Positions 8,601 through 16,331 of a stretch of DNA of 51,551 nt are shown one piece after another. The notes beneath the pieces are model-generated. The model did not search any database. It was not told the origin of the DNA and saw nothing but the letters and a program-made list of their open reading frames with translations. Source of the stretch: Rhodospirillales bacterium (GTDB taxonomy: Bacteria; Pseudomonadota; Alphaproteobacteria; Rhodospirillales; JAPHRK01); contig JAPHRK010000022.1 in NCBI GenBank assembly GCA_026196105.1, positions 1 to 51,551 of the forward strand. Direction: 5' to 3'. Position numbers and translations under genes: made by a program. Numbering within the stretch: the stretch's first letter is position 1; the number at the start of each line of letters is the position of its first letter.

Positions 8601-8637
8601 GGACGGGAAACGAAAGTTCCCCGTCCTTGTTTTTTTT
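8601..8637 (+). terminator. Intrinsic terminator after the small membrane-protein gene
   Basis: GGACGGG at 8601-8607 pairs with CCCGTCC at 8619-8625, extended by AA/TT pairs with one bulge, and is followed by a T-run to 8637. The opposite strand also carries a T-rich tail, so it may serve purB from the other side as well. Confidence 0.85.
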
Positions 8638-8661
8638 GGTTCTCTAGCGCCTTTTGAATTT

Positions 8662-10050
8662 TTAACCAAAGACCCGCTTAAAGATCGTATCAACATGCTT
8701 GCTGTGGTATGCAATAGACTCTTCATCCAAAAGCTTTGATAAACGCTCGACATCCAAAACACCCGCCAAACCTTCATCTTTCGACAAAAAGAAGAACAAG
8801 CGGTTGTCATGATTCTGCGCTTCTTTCTCCACTTCATCCAATACGGCAGGGGTGTCTGGATTATCAGGGTCTATGCCAAAGCTCTTCCAGACCCGCATAG
8901 CATTACGCTGAACAATCTTATAGGAGTCTTCCCGACTAACATTGTTTTGGGTAAGGAACAACAAAACCCGCTGAGCATCATGAATGCCCCCAAACTCGTT
9001 GAGTTGCTTCATCATATTTTGGGGATAAACCACAAGCTTACTAATAACACCAGCAAGGCGGTTAAGAGCAAAATCGAGAGTGATGGTAGTGTCAGGGCCA
9101 ATCATCCGTTCGCATGATGAATGAGAAATATCACGCTCATGCCATAGAGCAACATTCTCCATGGCTGGAACCACTGCGGACCGAACTAAACGAGCAAGGC
9201 CTGTAAGGTTTTCAGTCAGAATTGGGTTCCGCTTATGGGGCATGGCCGAAGAGCCTTTTTGTCCCGGCGCAAAATATTCCTGAGCCTCCCGAACTTCTGT
9301 CCGCTGGAGATGACGAATTTCAGTTGCTACGTTTTCAAGAGAACCAGCAATAACCCCTAAGGTGCCAAAGAAAGCAGCGTGGCGATCTCGGGGGATAACT
9401 TGAGTTGAAACAGGTTCAATCTCCAGCCCCATTTTCTCAGCCACATATTCCTCAACGCTTGGATCGATATTGGCAAAAGTACCAACAGCGCCAGAAATCG
9501 CACAAGTCGCAATTTCTTTACGCGCGACCAATAGGCGTTCTCTGTTACGCTGCCACTCAGCATAGAACCGAGCGAACTTGATTCCCATGGTGGTCGGTTC
9601 TGCGTGGATGCCGTGTGAACGACCAATGCAGGGCATGTCCTTTGTTTCAAGGGCACGTTCTTTAAGAGCTGCCAAAATCTTATCGATATCAGCGAGGATG
9701 ATATCTGCTGATTGTGCCATCTGAACACTCAAACAGGTATCAAGAACATCAGAAGAAGTCATACCTTGGTGAACAAAACGGGCTTCATCACCCACGTTTT
9801 CAGATAGCTCCGTTAGAAAAGCAATAACATCATGCTTAACTTCTGCCTCAATCGCATCAATCCGTGCAACCCGTTCAGCGTTGTAAGGGATATTTCCCCT
9901 CTCCCAAACAGCCTTAGCTGCCTCTTTTGGGATGACACCAAGTTTTGCATTGGCATCACAAGCATGAGCTTCAATTTCAAACCAAATACGGAACTTATTT
10001 TCTGGTTCCCAAATGGCAACCATATCAGGGCGAGCATAGCGGGGTATCAT
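8662..10050 (-). CDS. purB: Adenylosuccinate lyase
   Basis: PurB cleaves SAICAR and adenylosuccinate to release fumarate, acting twice in purine synthesis. The protein starts MIPRYARPDMVAIWEPENKF, has HQGMTSSDVLD and the signature loop SSAMPHKRNP, and ends KHVDTIFKRVFG, as in alphaproteobacterial enzymes. It is 462 residues, about 30 longer than the roughly 430 usual in the class. The extra sequence follows RNAMRVW near the C-terminus (about residues 385-415). Both flanks match the family, so this is an in-frame insertion and not a frameshift. It lies 76 bp downstream of the MFS gene on the same strand. Confidence 0.97.
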   Translation of the reverse strand: MIPRYARPDMVAIWEPENKFRIWFEIEAHACDANAKLGVIPKEAAKAVWERGNIPYNAERVARIDAIEAEVKHDVIAFLTELSENVGDEARFVHQGMTSSDVLDTCLSVQMAQSADIILADIDKILAALKERALETKDMPCIGRSHGIHAEPTTMGIKFARFYAEWQRNRERLLVARKEIATCAISGAVGTFANIDPSVEEYVAEKMGLEIEPVSTQVIPRDRHAAFFGTLGVIAGSLENVATEIRHLQRTEVREAQEYFAPGQKGSSAMPHKRNPILTENLTGLARLVRSAVVPAMENVALWHERDISHSSCERMIGPDTTITLDFALNRLAGVISKLVVYPQNMMKQLNEFGGIHDAQRVLLFLTQNNVSREDSYKIVQRNAMRVWKSFGIDPDNPDTPAVLDEVEKEAQNHDNRLFFFLSKDEGLAGVLDVERLSKLLDEESIAYHSKHVDTIFKRVFG

Positions 10051-10126
10051 GATTGGTCCTTAACTATCTAAAGGCAGTAAAATTTGCTCAAGCTTATAGA
10101 GCATCAGGCCTTAAACTGCGAGGGCT

Positions 10127-11380
10127 TTATACGGGTTTCTTTTGGCGCTGCGTGGAAATCACAAACCATATGATTGTGAGAACTTCGATAACCCAAAGAA
10201 TGCCGAAAGCCGCTTGATAACCTTCAGAGGCATAAGCGCCACTTGCAGCTGTTGGCCAGAGATCAATAATAGCCCCTATTGCCCATTGGGTCCCAAATAT
10301 TGCAACAAAGACCAGGAGGTTGATGCTGGTATTAACCCGCCCAGCTAACTCAGAGGGGAATTGTTGTGACAGGGCCGCATAGGTGACGATCCCAGCAGAA
10401 CTGAAAAAGCCCCAACAAATCATGATAGGTAAAATGTAATCTGTCCACTCCATGATGATGGGTATTTGTAGAAGGACAAAAATAGACAAGGAAACAAAGG
10501 CCACAGTCGCGGGTTTAATACCGTGGCGACCAAGCCGTTCAGCGATACCACCAATAAGAAGAAAGCCAGCCATCAAAGCAATGGCAACGGCGAATAATAA
10601 TGAGGAAGCCTCTGCCCGATCAAACCCGGCGATATCGCGCAACCAAGGCCCCGCCCATAAACTTTGAATAGAGATTGAGGTTGCATTGGTCGAGATAGTG
10701 AGAGGCGCAACGCCCCAAAAGATAGGACTTTTTAAAATCTCATAGGTCCCCTTTAACTGCTCACCAATACTGACATTTCCTTTAACCCGTTCCTTGGATG
10801 GAACAGCAAAGAAAACGATCACGGCAACGGCTAACGTAAGGGCTGCCAGAACTAAGAAAACACCCCGCCAATCTGTATATTCTAGGGCGATGGCAACGGG
10901 TTTGGTTGCACTGATAGCCCCCAAGCCCCCAGAGGCCATCTGAATGCCATTTACCAGCGGTAATTTTTGGGGTTCAAACCAATCGACAAAAGATTTAAAG
11001 GCCGCCATCAAACAAGCTGAAACCCCAAAACCAATTAAGGCGCGACCAACAAGAAGTCCCGTCCTTGTCTCGGCAATAGCAAAAATCGCCGCACCAGCCG
11101 CCGCAAAAACCAAGAGGGTCGCTTCGGTTTTACGAGGGCCATACCGATCAAGCAAAACCCCGAGAGGAATTTGAAAGGCTGCAAAGGTGATGAAATAGGT
11201 ACTGGTCAACAAACCTAAATCTGAAGCAGACAACCCTAACTCAGAAACCAAATCCGGCGCAATAACAGCATTAACAACCCTGTAGAGATAAGACAGGAAA
11301 TATCCCAAAGCAAAGGGGATAAAAATTCTGAGAAGAAGGGAAGTAGAAATCGTCCCCTGAGTATTTTGATCCGTTGTCAT
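10127..11380 (-). CDS. MFS transporter
   Basis: A 417-residue integral membrane protein with about 12 hydrophobic segments. The major facilitator signature after helix 2 is visible as GVLLDRYGPRK (near residues 78-88), and SKERVKG starts a charged central loop between the two halves. Substrate cannot be deduced; the nitrate/nitrite NarK signatures are not evident. It lies between nnrS and purB on the same strand, 134 bp after nnrS, with a structured repeat between them. The ribosome-binding site is weak. Co-transcription with nnrS is possible but unproven. Confidence 0.88.
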   Translation of the reverse strand: MTTDQNTQGTISTSLLLRIFIPFALGYFLSYLYRVVNAVIAPDLVSELGLSASDLGLLTSTYFITFAAFQIPLGVLLDRYGPRKTEATLLVFAAAGAAIFAIAETRTGLLVGRALIGFGVSACLMAAFKSFVDWFEPQKLPLVNGIQMASGGLGAISATKPVAIALEYTDWRGVFLVLAALTLAVAVIVFFAVPSKERVKGNVSIGEQLKGTYEILKSPIFWGVAPLTISTNATSISIQSLWAGPWLRDIAGFDRAEASSLLFAVAIALMAGFLLIGGIAERLGRHGIKPATVAFVSLSIFVLLQIPIIMEWTDYILPIMICWGFFSSAGIVTYAALSQQFPSELAGRVNTSINLLVFVAIFGTQWAIGAIIDLWPTAASGAYASEGYQAAFGILWVIEVLTIIWFVISTQRQKKPV

Positions 11381-11458
11381 GGGGACAAGCTACACTGGTT
11401 TTAAGGATAGAGGCAAAGAAATTATACCGTAGAGTCAAATACCCTCACCAACTAACCT

Positions 11459-11503
11459 GGATCAAAGGACCAATGGTCCTTTGCGGGTATGGGCAGAGCC
11501 CAT
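11459..11503. repeat. Two-hairpin dispersed repeat, copy 2 (3' of nnrS)
   Basis: GGATC is followed by hairpin 1 (11464-11471 with 11475-11482, loop AAT), the linker GCGGGT and hairpin 2 (11489-11494 with 11498-11503, loop AGA). Compared with copy 1 at 279-323, the stems differ by paired changes that keep base pairing. It lies 11 nt beyond the nnrS stop, in the same orientation relative to its gene as copy 1 has to purL. Confidence 0.8.
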
Positions 11504-11514
11504 GGCCTTCTTTT

Positions 11515-12663
11515 TTATCCAGGCATGCCATCAATACGTGGATGTACGAGGACAGGCCAGTAAGCTACAGCGAAAACGCCCCAGCCTAAGGTCCATAGGC
11601 CACCAGCAATCATAGTGGATAATTCTATAGGCAAGAAGACACGGACAAGGGCGGCCGCGATTACGAGGATGTAAGCAACAATCGTTGACTTTGTTGCTAC
11701 AAGAGGACGACCAGAATGGCCTAAGGCAGCACGAGAACCTACGGCGAGGATCATCACGCCGACAGCACCGCTGGTCAGGGCATGCAGAGCTGATGAAGGG
11801 TCCATCAGACCGAAATCACCAAGCCCTTTAAGGACAAAGCCAACAGGAATCCATAGGTAGGCAATATGAAGAATCCATACCAGCGGGATACCAAAGGTCT
11901 TTAAGGTTTGCCACTTCAGCATACGGACAAAAAGGAGGATACCGGTCAGAACGGCAATGCCACCAGGCGCGTGAGTATCGGGGAACATCAATTCTGTCGC
12001 CGCAACGAGAACCACCATAGGTACGGCGAGCTTATCGAGTATAGCGGGGGTTTCACAATTATAGGGCTGGCCTGTCTGCATACGAAGAGCGTTTTGAGTA
12101 AAAGCGGGGATGACCCGCCCACCAATCAGGACAAGAACAGCAATGACGAGGTAAATACCGGCGCGAAGGGCAAGGCTCTGGTCATCAAAATGGTAAAGAA
12201 CATTCATCAAAGCTAAACCATAGGTCAAAGCAAAGACTTGATAGTTGCGCTTGTTCTGTACACTCATAATCACCCGCATAATCATGAAACCAAAAACGGG
12301 GAGATAGAGCAAATCAAGAAATGCAAAGTCTTCAAACCACATTGCCACTCGGCCTAGCAACCAAAGAGCGATCAGGAGGGCTAATGGTTTACCATGAATC
12401 GGCGTTGTGTTGGTCCATTTTGGAGAAGCTGCCAACAAGAAGCCTGTAATGGCTGCAGTTGCAAAACCAAAGACCATCTCATGACCGTGCCAAGCTGAAT
12501 CCATAGGAACATACCCATGCAAGGCTAACACCCAAAGGAACATTCCCATCACAGCATATAGTGCCGCAAACAAGAAAAAAGGACGATGGCCCGATGTTAA
12601 AAGAAGGGGGCCTTTGTAGTCTGAACCCGGCTCGTTTATGTTTAACAAAATTTGAGAGGCCAT
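11515..12663 (-). CDS. nnrS: NnrS family heme-copper membrane protein
   Basis: NnrS is a multi-helix inner-membrane protein found with denitrification genes and linked to tolerance of nitric oxide and nitrosative stress; the studied protein binds heme and copper. This 382-residue homologue has about 12 hydrophobic segments, the LTSGHRPFFLFAALYAV N-terminal motif, the HGHEMVFGF segment near residues 60-68, and later conserved His-containing helices. Upstream, an FNR/NNR-type box and a well-spaced -10 element give a convincing low-oxygen or NO-responsive promoter. The ribosome-binding site is weak or distant. The gene is unlinked to the nir genes about 31 kb away but fits the same regulon. Confidence 0.92.
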   Translation of the reverse strand: MASQILLNINEPGSDYKGPLLLTSGHRPFFLFAALYAVMGMFLWVLALHGYVPMDSAWHGHEMVFGFATAAITGFLLAASPKWTNTTPIHGKPLALLIALWLLGRVAMWFEDFAFLDLLYLPVFGFMIMRVIMSVQNKRNYQVFALTYGLALMNVLYHFDDQSLALRAGIYLVIAVLVLIGGRVIPAFTQNALRMQTGQPYNCETPAILDKLAVPMVVLVAATELMFPDTHAPGGIAVLTGILLFVRMLKWQTLKTFGIPLVWILHIAYLWIPVGFVLKGLGDFGLMDPSSALHALTSGAVGVMILAVGSRAALGHSGRPLVATKSTIVAYILVIAAALVRVFLPIELSTMIAGGLWTLGWGVFAVAYWPVLVHPRIDGMPG

Positions 12664-12748
12664 AAGTATGGTAATTCCCTTTGGTGATAACCAACTATAT
12701 TAATCAGGTATTTTAATGCTTGTATAATTGCCTTTAACAGAAAGATAT

Positions 12749-12762
12749 TTGAGCTAGGTCAA
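12749..12762 (-). promoter_or_regulatory. FNR/NNR-type box of the nnrS promoter
   Basis: Read leftward, the site is TTGAC-CTAG-CTCAA, a TTGA-N6-TCAA match to the CRP/FNR-superfamily consensus. With its centre at -41.5, the predicted -10 hexamer falls exactly on TATACA (12721-12726), giving a start near 12714 and a leader of about 50 nt for nnrS. The site directly abuts the ATG of the rightward gene at 12763 and overlaps its ribosome-binding region. Confidence 0.8.
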
Positions 12763-13584
12763 ATGATAAAAAAATCAACTATTCTGCTTTTTGCCCTTTA
12801 TTTCACATATTCACCTAGCCTTGCAGCTGACGTTGAACGCTATATAAGGTTCGAAGTCGATGGAAAAAAGGCTTATGGTCAAGTTATTGAACAAACGGTA
12901 CACCAACTTAATGGTGGGCTGTTCGATACGAGGCAGAAAACAGGGCAAACCTATCCCTTAGCTAAGGTAAAATTACTTCCCCCTGTTGTTCCTTCCAAGG
13001 TCATCGCTGTTGGCCTGAATTACCGCAGTCATTCCGGTATGAGTGGCGGAGCCAAGCCTGAGCTTTTTGCCAAGCTGCCCAGTTCAATCATTGCCACTGG
13101 TGAGCCCATTGTTATTCCCAAAGGCTCGACCTCAACCCATTACGAAGGGGAATTAGTTGTGGTGATTGGTAAAAAAGCCAAGAAAATTTCACCCCAACAA
13201 GCTCCTGACGTAATTTTTGGGGTAACCGCAGGAAATGACGTCAGCGAACGAAGTTGGCAATCTTCAGATTTACAATGGTTAAGGGCCAAAGCTTCAGACA
13301 GCTTCGCCCCCCTAGGGCCTATGATTGTAAGGGGTTTAAACTATAACGACCTTCAAGTCACAACCCGTCTCAATGGAGATATTCGCCAATCAGAAAGCAG
13401 CAAATTTTTGATCCATGACATTCCGGCAATCATCAGCCACATTAGCCAGCATATTACCCTTTTCCCTGGTGACGTGATCTATACAGGAACCCCTGGAAGC
13501 ACCCGTGCAATGCAACATGGTGATATTGTGGAAGTCGAAATAGAGGGTATAGGTATTTTACGAAACCCTGTTGTAGAAGAATAA
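12763..13584 (+). CDS. Fumarylacetoacetate hydrolase-fold protein with a signal peptide
   Basis: A 273-residue protein with the FAH C-terminal fold: GLNYRSH near residues 85-90, the metal-ligand segment HYEGELVVVIG (126-136), GVTAGNDVSERSWQ (153-166), and FPGDVIYTGTPGS near the end. FAH-fold enzymes hydrolyse or decarboxylate acylpyruvates and related keto acids with Mg or Mn. Unusually for a mostly cytosolic family, it starts MIKKSTILLFALYFTYSPSLA, a convincing signal peptide cleaved before ADVER, so the mature protein is probably periplasmic. Its start codon directly follows the FNR-type box of the divergent nnrS promoter, so binding there could also repress this gene (inference). The substrate is unknown. 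Confidence 0.85.
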   Translation: MIKKSTILLFALYFTYSPSLAADVERYIRFEVDGKKAYGQVIEQTVHQLNGGLFDTRQKTGQTYPLAKVKLLPPVVPSKVIAVGLNYRSHSGMSGGAKPELFAKLPSSIIATGEPIVIPKGSTSTHYEGELVVVIGKKAKKISPQQAPDVIFGVTAGNDVSERSWQSSDLQWLRAKASDSFAPLGPMIVRGLNYNDLQVTTRLNGDIRQSESSKFLIHDIPAIISHISQHITLFPGDVIYTGTPGSTRAMQHGDIVEVEIEGIGILRNPVVEE

Positions 13585-13673
13585 ACCTTATATTAAACTT
13601 GCCCGGTATAGGTGTCGATTTGGGCGTTGGGGCATTCCAAACACCTCAAATTTTTGTAGGGACATAATTTTAA

Positions 13674-14054
13674 ATGATTAAACATACGATGATGGATGAT
13701 GGGGGTAAAAAATGGGCTCTTCTTGAAATCGATGGGCGATTGGAAGTCGAAACTTCAAAGCAAGTAATTGATCAATGTGATCTCATCGAAAAAGAACACC
13801 CCCAAATTAGTATCATCATCGACGGCACTGAGGTCACTGATTTGGCTGTAGGCCCAGATGACCTTTTAGAAATTGCCCAATTTTTTCGTCAGAACCAAGA
13901 GCGTCAAGGTCGCACAGCCCTTGTTACCGGCCCAGAAGATGACCGTCATGTCCTGGGACTTATATATGAAATTTTAGTCAAAGATTTCGAACAACGCCTC
14001 GTTCGGGTCTTCAAATTGCGTGAGGAAGCTGAGGCTTGGCTCAAATTAGATTGA
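13674..14054 (+). CDS. STAS/SpoIIAA-like domain protein
   Basis: A 126-residue soluble protein with alternating strands and helices: KWALLEIDGRLEV, ISIIIDGTEVTDLAVGPDDLLEIAQFF, GRTALVTGPEDDRHVLGLIYE and a C-terminal VFKLREEAEAWLKLD. The pattern, with a final segment that reads like AxxWL, resembles the SpoIIAA-like/STAS family, which often acts in signalling or lipid binding. No specific function can be assigned. It follows the FAH-fold gene by about 90 bp on the same strand, and AGGGA lies upstream at a somewhat long distance. Confidence 0.65.
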   Translation: MIKHTMMDDGGKKWALLEIDGRLEVETSKQVIDQCDLIEKEHPQISIIIDGTEVTDLAVGPDDLLEIAQFFRQNQERQGRTALVTGPEDDRHVLGLIYEILVKDFEQRLVRVFKLREEAEAWLKLD

Positions 14055-14203
14055 TGTTTCAACCGCCTAAGGAACTCAATCTCCGCTTAAACAAATAACA
14101 TCAATTTGTTGATTATAATTTTTTCAATTCTGATTTTCTCGATGCTTTTCGGTATACTTAGCCCAAGCTATAAAAAAAATTACTCTTGAGAAGATAAAGC
14201 AGA

Positions 14204-14794
14204 ATGAAGAAAATTATATTCTTTACGATTGCCTTGACGGCTGCCCTTGCCGTATCTCCAGCATATTCTGAAAATTTCGATAAGGGCCTTAAAGCTTTCA
14301 AACAAGGCAACTTCGAAGTTGCCATGGTACAATGGCGCCCTCTGGCTGAAAAGGGAGACCCCGCAGCTCAAGCTGAATTGGGTCACATGTATCTTAGCGG
14401 TACAGGTGTTGAGAAAGATTATGCAGAAGCAATAAAATGGTATCGGTTAGCTTCTCAGCAAAATTACACCCCTGCCTACTATTACAAAGGCTTGCTCTTA
14501 CTCAACGGGCTCGGCGAGAAGAAGGATATTAACGAAGCTATTCTCTGGCTTAAAAAATCAGCTGAGAATGAAAATAACGATGCTCCTTATATTTTAGGCC
14601 GGATATACAAACGCGGGAATGGTGTTAAATTCAATCGTATTAAGGCCTACAAATGGTTTTCAATCGGTGCCAAACAGGGTATGCGGCAAGCTGCTATCAA
14701 CTTAAAGGTTATAGAAGGTCACATGGTTCCCAGCACAATCCGTCAAGCAAAATCTGAAGTTTATGATTGGATGGAAAAATATAGAAACGAGTAG
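14204..14794 (+). CDS. Secreted Sel1-repeat protein
   Basis: A 196-residue protein with a signal peptide (MKKIIFFTIALTAALAVSPAYS) and tandem Sel1-like (TPR-type) repeats. Repeat signatures are AELGHMYLSGTGVEKDYAEA, YKGLLLLNGLGEKKDINEA and ILGRIYKRGNGVKFNRIKA, each followed by a W-containing A-K-W-Y/F segment. Sel1 proteins are protein-interaction scaffolds, often periplasmic in Gram-negatives. The partner is unknown. The ATG is preceded by a GAGAAG-like sequence. Confidence 0.9.
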   Translation: MKKIIFFTIALTAALAVSPAYSENFDKGLKAFKQGNFEVAMVQWRPLAEKGDPAAQAELGHMYLSGTGVEKDYAEAIKWYRLASQQNYTPAYYYKGLLLLNGLGEKKDINEAILWLKKSAENENNDAPYILGRIYKRGNGVKFNRIKAYKWFSIGAKQGMRQAAINLKVIEGHMVPSTIRQAKSEVYDWMEKYRNE

Positions 14795-14982
14795 GGACAA
14801 TCCGTAAATTCGTACTTCTAATTTTCATGAGGTAGTGAAGATGGACCTACGAAGCGGAGTTAGCCGTCTCTACAGGGACCAAAGCAGCCCAAAAAAGTTA
14901 GCTATACTTACGAGCTTGATGCCGCGGCCACTGCAAACACTGTGGCACAGGCATCAGGATCGAGATTGACAGGCTCTAAAAT

Positions 14983-16179
14983 CTAATTAGGCAGTCCGCT
15001 GTCACTTGGTATTTTAGCCTTATTGATATCACCAGCCATAACCTCATCGCCACAAATTACAGCCCGTGCTCTGCCCCCTTCTTTTGCTTTATACATACGA
15101 GCATCAGCCAACTCGACCAAGTGAGGCCAGTCATCCATCTTATCTGAAATACGTTCTGCAAGACCAATACTTGCTGTTAAGGGTTTGCCGTCAGGCCTCT
15201 CACCGAACCATTCGTCAATAAACCGTTGTATAACAATTCTTGCCCCTTCAGTATCGGTGTTGGGTAAGACAAAAATAAACTCTTCACCTCCCCAGCGGAC
15301 AATATTATCAGCCCGACGTAAATGGCGCTGTAGGTTTTCGACCAGCATAATTAAGGTTTTATCGCCCACGTCATGCCCATAGGTATCATTAATGGATTTA
15401 AAGTTATCCAAATCAATAAACCCAACGGTGAAATGTGAACCTTGGCGAGCAGCCACGCGGAATTGAACATCAATAATTTCGGTACCGCTACGGCGCGTAA
15501 ACACTCCGGTTAAGGGGTCCATACTCGCTCGGCTGACAAGGGTCATCATATAACGGAGTTGATTAATACTGGCTAACGTCGAAGCGCCAAGAATAAGAAA
15601 AGCCAGCCAGATCGTCCCTACATAAGACCACAAATTATAGTCCGTCGTGGAGAGTTCCCCATAAGCTAAAAAGGCAATACTTGGAATACCAAGAAGGAGA
15701 ACTTCTAGTAAGGTAAGAGGGAAAATACTCAGCCCTGCAAGAATAATAAATGGCAGTAATGAATAAAGGTTTGCAGCAATTTTTGAAGCTTCGCTAAAGG
15801 ATTCCCAATCGCCGAACATATCCAAGGCAAAAAGATAAAAAACAGCCGGTGTAGATGTTAAGATGACAAGGAAACCATAAGCCTCCATTGATGTCTTTTC
15901 TGTTTTCCACGGTAGAGCAAGAAGCAAGAAAACCATAGCGGAAGCCATCCGAATGATGGACAGATAAAGCCATACGGGATAGTCGAACAGGAAGTAATCA
16001 ATAATGGCCCATAGAGGCGTGAGAACAGCAAAAATTGCCGCCATCAATTGAACACGGCTATATATTTGCCTTGACCTGTGCCTACGCAAATAGGCCGAAT
16101 GCGGGCCTTGATGCAACAGGTGCATTGCTTGGTCTGCTGATAAGTTCAGCGACACGGTTAAATGGTCGAACAAGGCCAT
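14983..16179 (-). CDS. Membrane-anchored diguanylate cyclase (GGEEF, with I-site)
   Basis: A 398-residue protein with an N-terminal cytosolic stretch, about six hydrophobic helices (residues 45-215) and a C-terminal GGDEF domain beginning at MDPLTGVFTRRSG. The active-site motif is RWGGEEF, a functional variant, and RRAD lies five residues before it, matching the RxxD inhibitory site for c-di-GMP. It should make c-di-GMP from two GTP at the membrane. The sensory part is a simple helical bundle with no recognised ligand domain. A 150-bp gap separates it from radC on the same strand, so it may have its own promoter. Confidence 0.93.
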   Translation of the reverse strand: MALFDHLTVSLNLSADQAMHLLHQGPHSAYLRRHRSRQIYSRVQLMAAIFAVLTPLWAIIDYFLFDYPVWLYLSIIRMASAMVFLLLALPWKTEKTSMEAYGFLVILTSTPAVFYLFALDMFGDWESFSEASKIAANLYSLLPFIILAGLSIFPLTLLEVLLLGIPSIAFLAYGELSTTDYNLWSYVGTIWLAFLILGASTLASINQLRYMMTLVSRASMDPLTGVFTRRSGTEIIDVQFRVAARQGSHFTVGFIDLDNFKSINDTYGHDVGDKTLIMLVENLQRHLRRADNIVRWGGEEFIFVLPNTDTEGARIVIQRFIDEWFGERPDGKPLTASIGLAERISDKMDDWPHLVELADARMYKAKEGGRARAVICGDEVMAGDINKAKIPSDSGLPN

Positions 16180-16331
16180 CTGAGCCCCCCCAACTGTTCG
16201 AGATTATTTGATCATAAAAGTGTGATTAATCCATCCTAAAAATGAACTAATAGCATGAAACTTGTGTGAATTAAAGCTAAAGGGGACTATGTATACTTTG
16301 GGATATATTTCAACTGTAAACCACTTACCAA

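Noticed and set aside
10127-11380. MFS gene as a nitrate/nitrite (NarK) transporter because of neighbouring nnrS
   Set aside because: NarK signature segments are not visible; proximity alone is not enough.
14943-14958. TGGCAC motif as a sigma-54 promoter
   Set aside because: The required GC at the -12 position with correct spacing is absent.
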